Assembly: GCA_039602395.1 (NCBI GenBank) | Contig: JBCNJP010000249.1 | Location: forward strand, 56,013-120,012 | DNA: 64,000 nt | Reading direction: 5' to 3' | Source of the DNA: Deinandra increscens subsp. villosa | Lineage: Eukaryota > Streptophyta > Magnoliopsida > Asterales > Asteraceae | Shown: positions 33,700 through 45,487 of the stretch, in pieces | Numbering within the stretch: position 1 is the stretch's first letter | How the letters are laid out: each line of letters begins with the position of its first letter | Notes under the pieces: generated by a model | The model's input: only the letters and a program-made list of their open reading frames with translations | Database searches by the model: none | Told to the model about the DNA's origin: nothing | Translations under genes and position numbers: made by a program

Positions 33700-35073
33700 T
33701 AAGGGGCTGTTTGAAAACATCTTACTGGGTCCATTCAGCTCTGACCGTTGTCTGGGTCAGCAATCACTCTGTTTGTTTCATCACTTAATCTCAACTGACA
33801 GAGTCCTTAGCTTCTGACCGAGTCCCCATTTTTTAAATCACTGACCGAGAAATTTTACCGTAATAAAGTAATAATCTAGTTCTCCTCTTTCATTAAAAAA
33901 AGAAGAAAAAAAAAATCGCACATGGAACCTCTCCACCGCCGCTCTTTAACCCTTTACTATTTTTTTCTTGAACGGCTAATTATTTGCACAACCTATCTCC
34001 TTATTTAGTATATCCACCAAGTGAGTCATTGAGTCATTTAATTTTTTTTACATACTATTTAGCGTAGACGATATACCACTCGGGTAATGGTATTAGGATA
34101 CTTTTGATTTTCGGCTATAAATCGGGTACCATACCCTCCTTCGGCTACTACCGAATCGGGTAGTGTGGCATTCGAAATCGGCAAGTACTAACAGAAGGAA
34201 CCCGAGGTTCTTTTGACCGTTTGCCAACGGCTACTACCTATTTTTTTTTCTTTTTTTTTACATATTTTACACTATAAAAACCTCCCTTTCATCCCATTTT
34301 ATACCATATTCTCTACAATCTCTTCTACATTTCTCTTCTATATTTTTATACCCACTCTCAAATACTCTCAAATGGATCTAAAAAAAAAAGTCACCCCTAC
34401 CACCAACAAAAAGCTTCAACCGAAAGTCCGAACGACAACCGGTCAAACTTCTTCTTTACCTCCTTCCCAACCGCCACCCGTTTTATACACACAATCGCCT
34501 CCACAACCACCTTCACAACCGGTGTTCTATCAACAACCATCGTTCGTTGATTTAGTAAGTGGTTGATACGGACCCCAACTCGATTGTTTTCCGTTACACA
34601 CTTCGCAAGTTCATCAATTTTCGTCTACAAACCAACAACAATCCATGTATCAAAATAGCCAATTTCAAGATCCACGACGCGCTACTAATGTGGGGGATAT
34701 AGACGTATTTGAGAAGGCATTGGTCGATTATCAAACCATCTACGAGAAGGAGGGTTTTAAAAAAAACGTATTTTCATTTAATTAAAAAGAACATTTTTTT
34801 TCTTATTCTAGAAAATGTATTTCATTTCCTTTTTAATACATGCAACAAAAATTATTATGTTCTTTTTTTTTCAAAAGTCCTTGTATTATTTTATTTTAAT
34901 TTATTTTCTATAAAGAATTTTAATACATTAAAAACAAATAGCCATGTACATTTCTCAATCAGCTTACCCAGTCAGCTATTATCAAACAACCAAGTTTCAG
35001 TCAAAGTTTCTTACTCAATCAGCTCTTACTCAGTCAGCTCTTACCCAGTTAGCAACTATCAAACAACCCCTAA
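33700..35073 (+). mobile_element. Second PIF/Harbinger-type element, non-autonomous
   Basis: Element 33703-35070 (1368 bp): left end GGGGCTGTTTGAAAACATC, right end complement GGGGTTGTTTGATAGTTGC. Target duplication TAA at 33700-33702 and 35071-35073. Subterminal words with CAGTCAGCT/AGCTCTGACC style recur at both ends. It carries a deleted plus-strand copy of the same Myb/SANT-type gene as the element at 7775, but the two elements have different terminal sequences. Confidence 0.85.
34372..34770 (+). pseudogene. Deleted copy of the Harbinger Myb/SANT-type gene
   Basis: Opens ATGGATCTAAAA at 34372. It encodes the same Pro/Gln leader as the gene at 8133-9510 (FYQQPSFVDLVSG here, FYQQQSFVDLVHG there), then a TGA at 34564-34566. 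The leader continues in frame (YQNSQFQDPRRATN) and then jumps directly to EKALVDYQTIYEKEGFKK, which in the 8133-9510 gene is the start of exon 2. The trihelix-like DNA-binding domain and the intron are therefore deleted, and the rest of the NAM-associated domain is lost. Confidence 0.75.
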
Positions 35074-35415
35074 GTAACATTAAATTCTTCGTTAAATTGA
35101 TAATAAAGGACTAATTTACCCTTCTACAGGATTTTGCATCATCTCCCTAAGTCGGTTGCCCTCTTATATATTGCATTATGTAGCTTCCATGACAAAGCGT
35201 GAAAGCGAGCCAAGAGGAAAAATGTCCTTGCATGCACATGGATTTTAATTTAATGGGAACAAAATAATATTAGCCTACAATGTTGTTGAAGAGTTGACTT
35301 GAAGTAACTAAAACATACCTTATTTTGCAACAAAAAATGGAGTTAAGAATAGAATGTTGTTGAAGAGTTGAGTTGAAGTAACTAAAACATACCTCATTAT
35401 GAACAGGGCGGGTGA
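35074..35415. other. 3' flank of the prolyl-tRNA synthetase gene with a short tandem duplication
   Basis: AATGTTGTTGAAGAGTTGA(C/G)TTGAAGTAACTAAAACATACCT occurs at 35279-35320 and again at 35353-35393 (period 74 bp). Otherwise no feature. Confidence 0.7.
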
Positions 35416-38400
35416 TCAGTAAGATTTAGCAAATATTGCAACTTCGTCAGCTGGACTGCCAGTCATTAGGCACTTCTTTGGCCCTTGAGGTTGTTCAAAA
35501 GGAAAGCATCTAATCGTTGCTCCGGTTTCTTCTTTGACCTTCAATTCATCTTCATCACTTAAATAATTAACAGAAAGAGGTCAGATGCGGAAAGAATACA
35601 GGAAAAGTACATTCAAAAAGTTAAGAGATGCATCATCAAAAAAGGAGATTTTAAAGATATAGCTTTTACTCCAAATTTAATCTTAGTATGAGGAAAAACA
35701 TTAGTGGTGGATACTGGATTGGATTGATACTATAAATGAAGAAAATACTTGATACTATTGTTATGCATGTCATCTTCTACAATAAACAGGTCAATTTTGT
35801 TTAGAACGTTAACAGTTTGTCCATAAATTTGGATGACCTCATCATATAATGGTCAAATTAGAAGTAAAGATGGGCGTGTTTGTAACAAATATATCCACAA
35901 TATTTTTGTATAGTAAAAAAGTGATGAACAGGGTCAGAAAACCATGTCTGGTCTCATGACAATTTTAGCATGGAAAGCTAACAACATACCTTCCGATCCA
36001 TGGACCCCTGGCCCATTTTCCTTGTGATATTGCCTCTTTGAGTTCATCATATGAGCTCACATCCACAATGTTGCTGAAGTAAAATCAATACTCGTTAGCC
36101 TTGATACCCTTTGTTTCTAAATAAATTATTTCAGAAAAAAAATAATGCAAAACAAATCAGGACATCTGTTTCTTAATCATTGCCATCGCGGTTCAGTGAA
36201 AGATTGCAAATGTTGAACTTCATATTAAGTGACAATGGTAATAGGAAAAGTTAAATGACACATTTCACTTCCTTTTGTGCTAAAATCATTCATGTCCTCT
36301 TATTAGTGATGGGAGGAAAGGTAAGAAAAATAGTAAATTACGATATTGCCCATAAGCCGTATACCTATCTCGAAAAGCCGTAGCCTTATCCAAAAGAGAT
36401 GATTGGATTTCATCCAGCTTTTCTTTGATATACGGTACAAGCACTGAAGATTCCATAGATATTCCAAAAACCTTCCCTGGCTTTCCAGGAATATCTCTTC
36501 TAGATATGACCACACTCTTGCTTGAAACATCACGTGGACCAATTTCAATTCTTATTGGCACGCCCTGTAAAAGAAATTTAAATTAGAAAAAACTCGTAAA
36601 AAAAGACACACACAAAAAATAAAATCTACTTCAAAACTCTATTTAGTATCTCACCTTCATTTCCCAGAAATTAAATTTCCATCCAGGTGTTTTTTGATCA
36701 GAGTCATCTAGCTTTACTTTAATCCCAGCTACATGAAGAACATCTTTGATTGACAATGCAGCATCGAGAACTTCATCTTTCTCATTAGCCTTCTTCCAAA
36801 TTGGGACAATCACCACCTTGGAATTATGAAAGCAAACTTGTCATTAAAATAAAATGAGAATAGAAGTGAATGTAAAGTGTAACTGTTACTAAAAGTTCAT
36901 GCATAAGGCAAGTCACTTCTGAAAGTATTTAATATAAAATAATATAACACATATGAATTAATAATGATAAGGGCGTCAGATTAAAGAACAACACCTGTAT
37001 AGAAGCCAGTCTTGGGGGAAGCATTAATCCAGCATCATCACCATGGGTCATGATGATACCACCAACAAATCGAGTGCTTACAGCCCAAGAAGTTTGCCAT
37101 ACGTGCTCTCTTTGACCGTTTTCATCAGCAAACTGCATGGACAAGGTTTTAATATAAAGAAAATAATTTTGGTTCTTAATAAGATATCGAATTCTGAAGA
37201 AGTCTATTTGCAAGCTAAACCCAGTCAACAGTAATTAAAATTTCCAATTGTAAGTATCAAATCTCTTTCTTGTTTCTACTCTTTGTACATAATTAGATAT
37301 TCCATACATCCACAACAAACTAAAGTGATGGACATGGATTAAAATAGAAAGACACCTGTGTTCCAAAAGCACGGGAAAAATTTTGTCCTAAATTGTGGCT
37401 GGTTCCAGCCTGCAAGGCTTTACGATCACCCATCATAGCTTCAATTGTATATGTTTTATCTGCTCCAGCAAATGTCTCTACCCTTGATTTTCGACCTGGA
37501 ATAACAGGTATTGCAGCTTGCTCATAAGAGAACTTCGTATAGACATCAATCATTTGCATCGCCTGCAATTTGAGAAGTGCAAACCTGTTAGAGAGAGCCA
37601 AAAGTAGTGGCTTTTAGTCTCTACACATAAAAGATATACAAACCTCCCTTTCGGCTTCCTCTGGAGTCGCATGTGCAGTATGTCCTTCCTGCCATAGAAA
37701 TTCAAGAGTCCTAATAAAGGGCTTTGTACGCATCTCCCATCTTGTGACATTTGCCCACTATTAATAATCACTGAGAGAAATTAGTACAAAGTGCTATGAA
37801 AATAAACATGACAATGAATAACTGAAACAAAAATGAACCTGGTTGATCATAAGAGGAAGATCACGGTAACTTTGAATCCATTGAGTAAACATGTGATTAA
37901 CAATGGTTTCGCTAGTAGGTCGAACCTGCAAGAGCCTCACGAATTGCAAGAATCAAAGTCACATTCAAGTTTCAATTACACAACTTAAAATCATTTCATT
38001 TCTATCATACAGCGGGCAGAAGTTACAAAACAATGTCAAATCCATGTAAATGTGTATAGCAGTTGTAGAGTAACTGAATCAGTACCACAAGTTTTTCTTC
38101 AAGTTCTTTCCCTCCTCCAACAGTCACAAGAGCCAATTCTGGACTGAAACCCTCAACATGGCTTGCTTCTTTCTCTATAAAGGAATACGGTATAAACTGC
38201 AGCCCGTCACAATTCACAATTACACTCCCTTAATAAAACTTAATAATAAATAATTAAACTCTATTATCTAGTTCAGTGCATTCAACAATCAATAGAAAGC
38301 AATGACTTAATCCATACCTGTGGAAAATACATGTTACTATGTCCGGTCTCTTTGAATTTAATGTTCAAATAATCCTGCAAAAATGAAAACAAAATCACTA

Positions 38401-38999
38401 AATATAGAGAAGAACATTCAGTACATTCTAGATGATCAAAAGGAAGGATATACACATACACTTAAGATTTCCCCAATGGTTATTAAAAATTCATAACATC
38501 ACACATTGGCTATGCTCTAGATAGGTCTCAAACTCTCAATCAGAGATCATTTTCTTAAGATTGATTTGAATGTTTAAAGAATTATCTGTTTAAGCCTCAA
38601 AAGTTCCTACAGGAAAACATCTAGGAGATAATAGAACTCAAATATCTTAAATAAATAAAGGTTTACCTGAATTGCTTCCCAGATGGCATAACCGTAAGGC
38701 CGAATAACCATTGTACCACGAACAGGGCCGTAATCAGCGAGCTCCGCGGCGGAAATGACATCGAGGTACCACGCATTGAAATCCTGCGAACGAGGCGTTA
38801 TGCCTTGCTCCTGAACAGAAGACTTCTGGTTCGAATCAGGAGTGGCAACCTCTGTAGCGGGAGTAGTTTTGGCGAACACTTTGGCTGAAGAAGAGAATTT
38901 GCGAACATAGAGCTGCTTGCTACGGCGGGGAAACAGGGACCGCCGGGCAGATGAGACGGCGAAGATGGATGTGAGGGAGGGAAGCCGCAGAGCCCCCAT
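35416..38999 (-). CDS. PRORS1: Prolyl-tRNA synthetase, chloroplast/mitochondrial
   Basis: Eleven exons with GT-AG introns: 38999-38667, 38374-38318, 38196-38086, 37925-37839, 37757-37644, 37562-37356, 37132-36995, 36816-36655, 36564-36365, 36073-35990 and 35557-35416. They sum to 1635 bp, 544 residues, near the 543 of the Arabidopsis dual-targeted enzyme as I remember it. Residues 1-70 are Ser/Arg-rich with few acids, typical of an organellar transit peptide. Class II core: DFNAWYLDVI, PYGYAIWEAIQ, motif 2 region VRPTSETIVNHMFTQWI with RWEMRTKPFIRTLEFLWQEGH, motif 3 region GLMLPPRLASIQ-VVIVPIWKKA. Anticodon-binding and C-terminal domain: GVPIRIEIGPRDV, CFPFEQPQGPKKCLMTG, ending FAKSY. It charges tRNA-Pro for organellar translation. 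The final aromatic C-terminus (KSY) is typical of this ProRS class. No lesion seen. Confidence 0.97.
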
Positions 39000-39170
39000 T
39001 TGTGAGAGAGATACCGGAAGAGATGAGGAGGGTTTGACTGTAAGCGAAATTTTGCCTCTGTAAATATTTCACTTATACCCCCTACTTTATGGAAGATGTC
39101 ATTTATTTCTCATTCCTGATAAATCTCACACTCACAAGGTTATTTGTGTTACCGATTAGTGTCAATCATT

Positions 39171-39317
39171 TGGCCGAATGGTATCATGGGAGCATCTTTA
39201 TGTGAGGTCATCGGTTCGAGGCCTGATGTTCACGCTAAGAGAGATTTTCTCTAATTGCTTGGGATTTTCTTCAATGATGTAATGAGGGTTCAAGTCCTGA
39301 TAAGTGAAATAGCATGA
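39171..39317 (+). mobile_element. tRNA-derived SINE, truncated by the assembly gap
   Basis: TGGCCGAATGG (39171-39181) fits the pol III A box TRGYNNARNGG exactly. GGTTCGAGGCC (39213-39223) fits the B box GGTTCGANNCC exactly, 31 bp downstream. No tRNA cloverleaf can be drawn, so it is a SINE head, not a tRNA gene. A further B-box-like GGGTTCAAGTCC at 39288-39299 hints at a second monomer. The body runs into the N gap at 39318. Confidence 0.65.
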
Positions 39318-39817
39318 NNNNNNNNNNNNNNNNNNNNNNNNNNNNNNNNNNNNNNNNNNNNNNNNNNNNNNNNNNNNNNNNNNNNNNNNNNNNNNNNNNN
39401 NNNNNNNNNNNNNNNNNNNNNNNNNNNNNNNNNNNNNNNNNNNNNNNNNNNNNNNNNNNNNNNNNNNNNNNNNNNNNNNNNNNNNNNNNNNNNNNNNNNN
39501 NNNNNNNNNNNNNNNNNNNNNNNNNNNNNNNNNNNNNNNNNNNNNNNNNNNNNNNNNNNNNNNNNNNNNNNNNNNNNNNNNNNNNNNNNNNNNNNNNNNN
39601 NNNNNNNNNNNNNNNNNNNNNNNNNNNNNNNNNNNNNNNNNNNNNNNNNNNNNNNNNNNNNNNNNNNNNNNNNNNNNNNNNNNNNNNNNNNNNNNNNNNN
39701 NNNNNNNNNNNNNNNNNNNNNNNNNNNNNNNNNNNNNNNNNNNNNNNNNNNNNNNNNNNNNNNNNNNNNNNNNNNNNNNNNNNNNNNNNNNNNNNNNNNN
39801 NNNNNNNNNNNNNNNNN
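39318..39817. other. Assembly gap (500 N)
   Basis: Exactly 500 N, a placeholder length, so the true size is unknown. By comparison with MULE copy 1 the gap should hide at least the counterpart of 13584-16204 (about 2.6 kb) if copy 2 is complete. Confidence 0.98.
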
Positions 39818-41445
39818 TTTAAGTGTGTGTAAATAATTTTCAAAGTCAACCACACTGTATGCCTTACACATCTTCCAGTACAACCGCTGATATTTTTTCA
39901 GCTTGTGTGACTTAAAGTTTAGATTCATCATCAGGTGTTTACAACATACACCATGAAAAGCATTTGGAAATACGTTCCTAACGCCAAGAGAAATTGAAGC
40001 AGCCCTATCAGATATGATGGCTAACTTTGGATCTTCACCGATGCATTCCTTTAGTCTTGCTAAAAACCAAGACCATGATTCACCACTCTCGGTTTTACAA
40101 ATGTCGTAGGCAATAGGAAGGATCTGATTATTCCCATCCATGCCAACAGCCAATAACATGGTGCCACGATACTTCCCTTTAAGATGTGCTCCGTCTATGA
40201 TTATCAAGGGACGAAGATAACCAACAAAGCTTCGAATCTGTAACAATGTTAAAAAGTTATAAAATAATAAAAATGTTAAAGTTATTTTTATAAGTTAAAA
40301 TTATAATGATGCAAAAGTGAGTACTAACCGCAGCACCAATTGCAAGAAAAAACATATCAAATCTACCATCATCGTCAGTTAAAATATGAGTCACAGTACC
40401 GGGGTTCGTCTTCTTGAGGTTGTGACAGTAGATAGGAAGAATACCAAAAGAATCCTCAGGCGAACCATTCATTTTCTCAAGAACATGACATTTTGCTCTC
40501 CAACCTTGAGAGTAAGACACATTTATTTTATATTTCTCCTTCATATCATTCACAATATCTTTCGGTCGGATAATCCGACGAGTGTCTTTAAACTGCTCTT
40601 TGATTAGATCACCCAGAACTTTTTTTGTGGCTTGACGATTTTTGGGATACGTTTGAGTTCTTGAGCAAGTATGCTCACCACTGAAATGCCTCACCTGAAA
40701 AACTTTACTGCTATTGTCCACCGAATAAGCCCGAACACCCCACCCACAACCATCAACAATACAAGATACATCATATCTAGTCTTAGATGATCGGTTAACC
40801 TTAATCTCAAAGGACTTTGCTATGCAACACTTACCAACTTGGAGTTTTAACTCTTCTTTGGTGTTGAAGCACTGCCCTTCAAAAAAATATGTGGACTCGA
40901 CTTGATTATTATTATTATCACTAAAAATGTTAGCAGGTTCTTCTTGATACTCGGGTAAAGATCCCAAAATGTCTTGGTTAAAGTTATAATCAAATTGTTC
41001 ATCTTTTAAATTAAACGATTCATTAAATGGGTAATTTAAATCGGGGAGATCGTCCCTACCAGCATTAGAAAACAGGGGGTGGGGGTTCTGTAGAAAAATT
41101 TGCTAATGGTTGGACACCTGAACTACTACCGACACCAGATTCTTCAGTAACATATAATGTTAAAATGTTGTTTGAATCTTTCATAACAACATTTAAAAAA
41201 CAATATATATCATTTTCATCCACAATATCAATTGAATGAGTGTAGGATGACATTTTGTATGAAAGACGCATATGATTTTTGAAACCACATTTTTGTGAAA
41301 GATAAATCAACAAATCATTGTAGGTAATATTAGTAGGCAGAGACAAATGACGTCTCAAGCATTTACGTTCGAGGGGAACGTATTCTTCAACACCATTGAC
41401 AAACTGCCATTTACCTCCACTACATACAATTATATTACAAGCCAT
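39818..41445 (-). pseudogene. MULE transposase, copy 2, frameshifted and truncated by the gap
   Basis: Starts ATG at 41445 (MACNIIVCSGGKWQF) and lacks the early stop of copy 1. Around 41075-41090 a C-rich tract is 2 bp shorter than in copy 1, shifting the frame to a stop after TEPPPPVF. Downstream the frame is open again from 40967 to the first intron (ends near 40236; donor GTTAGTAC as in copy 1), and exon 2 (D in IIIDGAHLKG, D in IISDR) runs into the gap. At both sites where copy 1 has TAG (11991, 12804), this copy has CAG (complement CTG at 41404-41406 and 40593-40595). Confidence 0.9.
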
Positions 41446-41599
41446 TTGTTGAGTGAAAAGTGGTGGATGATTATTGGGTAAAGTTGTGAGGGAGTTGTGA
41501 GGATATGCATTGGTTCTTCCATATCTATTTATAGGTGAAAGGTAGGTAAGATCCCATTAAATAAATGAATATAAAACATAAATTCAAAAAAAATTAATA

Positions 41600-42440
41600 T
41601 AATCTATACAAACCTAAAACGTTTTTTTTTAGATAAGATAAAATATATAAAAAATGTATAAATTTTAAACAATAATATAGGAAAAATCTCAAACTTAAAA
41701 CGTTTTTTGTTAGATAAGATAAAATATATAAAAATCTATAAATTTTAAACAATAATATAGGAAAAATTTGAAACTTAATACGTTTTTTTAGATAAGATAA
41801 AATATATAAAAAATGTATAAATTTAAAACAATAATATATAAAAAAATCTCAAGCTTAAAACGTTTTTTGTTAGATAATATAAAATATATAAAAAATCTAT
41901 AAATTTAAAAAAATAATATATAAAAAAATCTCAAGCTATAAACGTATTTTTTAGATAAGATAAAATATATAAAAAATGTATAAATTTAAAACAATAATAT
42001 ATAAAAAAATCTCAAGCTTAAAACGTTTTTTTAGATAAGATAAAATATATAAAAAATCTATAAATTTTAAACAATAATATAGGAAAAATTTTGAAACTTA
42101 ATACGTTTTTTAGATAAGATAAAATATATAAAAAATGTATAAATTTAAAACAATAATATATAAAAAAATCTCAAGCTTAAAACGTTTTTTTAGATAGGAT
42201 AAAATATATAAAAAATCTATAAATTTTAAAAAATAATATAGGAAAATTTTGAAACTTAATACGTTTTTTTAGATAAGATAAAATATATAAAAAATGTATA
42301 AATTTAAAACAATAATATATTAAAAAAATCTCAAGCTTAAAACGTTTTTTGTTAGATTATATAAAATATATAAAAAATCTATAAATTTTAATCAATAATA
42401 TATTAAAAATCTCAAACTAAAAACGTTTACTTATTTGCTC
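41600..42440 (-). repeat. Subterminal minisatellite of MULE copy 2, about eleven 81-bp units
   Basis: The AAAACGTTTTTT word recurs near 41616, 41698, 41777, 41857, 41940, 42021, 42102, 42180, 42260, 42342 and 42422. Same unit as in copy 1, inverted, with two more units; this accounts for most of the extra distance between the terminus and the transposase ATG (1376 against 1201 bp). Confidence 0.9.
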
Positions 42441-42830
42441 AAGAATATAAAATTTATAAAGTTAAAAATAATAATCTATAAATTTAAAATAATAATATAT
42501 AAAAATCTAAAAGTTATAACCTTAAAAAGAATAAAAAAAGGCTGCTTTTTTATTTAATTTAAATTTATTTTAATTGGCGCGAAAATATCATATATGGCGC
42601 GAGTGGACGGCGTGAGTCTTTAATTTTTTTTTCTTTTTTTTAAGCGCGGTAATTTATTAAATGGCGCAATCTTTTATGTAATAGCGTGAGTGAAGGGCAC
42701 GATTTTGACTAAAATGCTAAGGTGGCAGAGTATCATTGGCTGGGTTATTCTGGTAAAAAACCCAGTCAAAGGCTATATCAGTGAAAAGGTGCTGGTCAAT
42801 GGTTATCTGGGTGAATTTCCCCTCCTTATA

Positions 42831-43460
42831 CCTCATAGTTTTATGCTTTCGTGCAGAATATTTTTTTAGTGCTTAAAGATTTAACTAATGCTAAAACTTA
42901 TATATTGGCAAATTAATGCATGATATGATGAAATAATCCGCTTGGATTATTCTTTGAGAGTTAACATCACTATATAGGTACTTCAAGTGATGACACCAAA
43001 ATCCACAAAATCATATTCTTCTAACAGGAGACAGAGTATGTTGTTATTTAAATTTTCCGAATCAAGAATTCAAAAAAGGCGTTTAAGAAGAGCATGCAAT
43101 TCGTCGTGAACACGGATTTCAAAATCAGCGAGGACGCCGTCTCTTCTTTAGCTACGAACCCTGCTTCTTCCATCCTTGACTCGGACCCTACCGTAGACAC
43201 AGGTGTGTGTAGAAACGAATCACATGCCAAAAGAAATATTCTCGACGAACTAGGTAAGCTTTTTATAAGCCATAAGCACTCATATATTAGTTCGTCTTTT
43301 TATAAGCCATAAGCACTCATATATTGTGCGCCTGAACACTATTACACTAACATCAAAACTTTTCAACAGAGAACGCAGATGTCGCGGCCAAGAGGCTCAA
43401 AGGAAAAGACTCCATATGACAGGTAGTTAACTTGAGGAACATCATATTTTGGAAGTATAG
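42831..43460 (+). pseudogene. Small two-exon gene fragment of unknown origin
   Basis: 43094-43257 reads MQFVVNTDFKISEDAVSSLA ... RNILDEL, followed by a donor-like GGTAAGCT. After an acceptor TTTTCAACAG (ending 43370) the next stretch reads ENADVAAKRLKGKDSI and a TGA. The C-terminal style (LDEL...KRLKGK) resembles the tails of replication-protein-A-like proteins often picked up by plant transposons, but I am not confident. No full domain is present. A direct repeat CTTTTTATAAGCCATAAGCACTCATATATT occurs at 43259 and 43297. Confidence 0.35.
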
Positions 43461-43671
43461 GCTGCCCCCAGTGGCGAAGGTTAGTTCAGACCGGGGGGGG
43501 CGACCGCCCCCCCCCCCCCCCGGTTTTTTTCGGCCGTAGTGCTAATTTTTACGATTTTTGAATTTTTTTTTATATTTACTGAGAACCGCCCCCCCCCCCC
43601 CCCCCGGGATTAGGATCCATGACTCTTCGCCCCTCCAAACTTTTCGCCCAAGCTTCGCTAGTGGCTGCCCC
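43461..43671. mobile_element. Small hAT-type MITE with G/C homopolymers
   Basis: 195 bp (43469-43663) from CAGTGGCGAAGG to CTTCGCTAGTG, imperfect inverted ends (CAGTGGCGAAG / CACTAGCGAAG). Perfect 8-bp duplication GCTGCCCC at 43461-43468 and 43664-43671. The body has G8, C18 and C17-type runs around 43494-43520 and 43588-43605; run lengths may be unreliable in the assembly. Confidence 0.85.
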
Positions 43672-43814
43672 AAAAAGAGGTCTCTGTAAGGGCAGTAATT
43701 TTGTGAAACACTGGCAGGTATGTAAAAATATATATATGTATGGGCAGCAACTATCTAGGATGTCATGTCTTCAAATATTAGCTTTTGTTAATGTCAATCA
43801 CTACTACAAAAACT

Positions 43815-44106
43815 GGCATTCTTGACGTGCATTGCGCGTCAAGAAGGTGCCTTCTTGACACGCAAATGCGTGTCAAGGATGCGGGGGTCAAGAAGCTTCT
43901 TGACGCGCAAAATGCGTGTCAAGAAGCTCTTGACGCGCGAACAATGACACGCAATTTATGACGTGCAATGCGTGTCAAGAAAGGGTCTTCTTGACACGCA
44001 AATGCGCGTCAAGGAAGCCGGGGTCAAGAAGCTTCTTGACGCGCATAATGCGTGTCAAGAAGTTTTTGACGCGCGAACAATGACGCTCATTTTTGCGCGT
44101 CAAGAA
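43815..44106. repeat. Left subterminal repeat array of the CACTA element
   Basis: More than ten copies of a 10-12 bp word TTGACGCGCA / TGCGTGTCAA in alternating orientation, several paired as palindromes such as TTGACACGCAAATGCGTGTC. Confidence 0.88.
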
Positions 44107-45487
44107 TGTTTTTAAAAAATTTAAAAAAAATATATTTGTTTGTAAATCACTAATTTTCACATTAAATAGCAATTAACCTAATAATAAAATATAAAACACA
44201 CTTATAACAAAATAATGCATTTCGTTTATATATATAACAACATTATAAAGTTAACATGAGTTTACAAATAGTTTTGGTATGCTAACAATAAACCTATAAT
44301 AATAAGTCTAGCTAACACAATATCAATTACCGGAAAACGGTTTTTATCGTATCTTTCTCATATGGACTCCAATTGAGGTGATTCAAAAGGCCACAGACTC
44401 TTCTGCATGTACTTTACCATATCATCAAGCTAAATTGGTCAAAATCAGCAGCTACAATTGCCATAAATGCCATAAATATATCGCAGCTGTAACCTGCTCA
44501 AAACAAACAATACAACAGCAATAGTAAACAATCTCAAACCTTAGAGACATCTTCTGACAGGTTAATACAAGGCTGGTTATTAATCTCAACAAGTTTGAAA
44601 ACACAACCTAAAACAGCTTGAGCATAACAATATTACATTAACTTGTATAGCTTTACATACTGTTTTGATTTTGATTCACTTGCATAGCTTTACATACTGT
44701 TTTGATTTTGACCCGTATTCAACTCGCCCATATATTCAGGAAAAAAAAACTTGAAGCATCTTCATCGCATCGCTAACTTGGTCTTAAGTCATCATATATT
44801 CATATATCTATCATGTTGCAGAATAAATGCATATGACAGACTTGATTTCAGTAAAACTAGAAAGAATATTCAAATAAAAAACTAATCATACATTCATTAA
44901 CTAAAAGTGAGAATTAGGATAGTGAAAATCAATGATGATGCTAAATCAAGGGGAAGAGCAAACAGACGAAAATGGGTTGGTGGAAGTGAAGAAGTGATAT
45001 GTTCTCTTACCTAAGCTAGATTTATTTGAAAATTTTAGAAGGACCAAACCAACCTAGGTACTTTCAATTAAATAATGTTCAGTCAGAATTCTTCATATTC
45101 AACATTCTTACACTAAGATTTAACAATCTTTCTCCTTTCCATAAAACCGTAACTACATATTCCAACACTTCATCAAAAACTGACAATTATGCAGTGCAAC
45201 TTTTGTACATCTTAATTGCTGCCTTCAGCAAAACAATTGTTGTAAAATTCATAAGAACACTGAACACAGTTAGGAAATGGTATCTGATGTTAACTATATG
45301 TGTATACAAGGCAAACAAGATCCAGTTATAGAAAATATTCAAGATTTAGGAGATTGACATCACGTTTATGATGTTACTGCACATGTGCAAATAACCATCG
45401 TCATTGCCAACTCCACTTAGATATATCATTGATTAAGCTTGCCAACTACTTTAAAGCTACAAACTGAAAATCTATACAGGATAGTAC
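44107..45487. other. CACTA interior without recognised coding sequence
   Basis: AT-rich, partly probable intron of captured genes. A direct repeat CTTTACATACTGTTTTGATTTTGA occurs at about 44650 and 44690. Confidence 0.45.

Larger units (their letters stand above)
39818..42821 (-). mobile_element. Mutator-like element (MULE), copy 2, inverted, one end in the gap
   Basis: Read on minus, it begins GGGAAATTCACC at 42821 and follows copy 1 closely through the subterminal repeats and transposase to the equivalent of 13583 in copy 1, where the N gap begins. The 9 bp after its outer end are CTCCTTATA (42822-42830); the matching duplicate is not visible, so the left terminus lies in the gap or is missing. 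Copies 1 and 2 are nearly identical in coding sequence and lie about 28 kb apart in opposite orientation. Confidence 0.93.

Noticed and set aside
39271..40246. ORFs running through the N gap
   Set aside because: The sequence there is unknown; only the part before 39818-40246 is real transposase exon.
43815..44106. CRISPR-like short repeats
   Set aside because: Words lie in both orientations with no constant spacers, inside CACTA ends of a plant genome; they are subterminal repeats.
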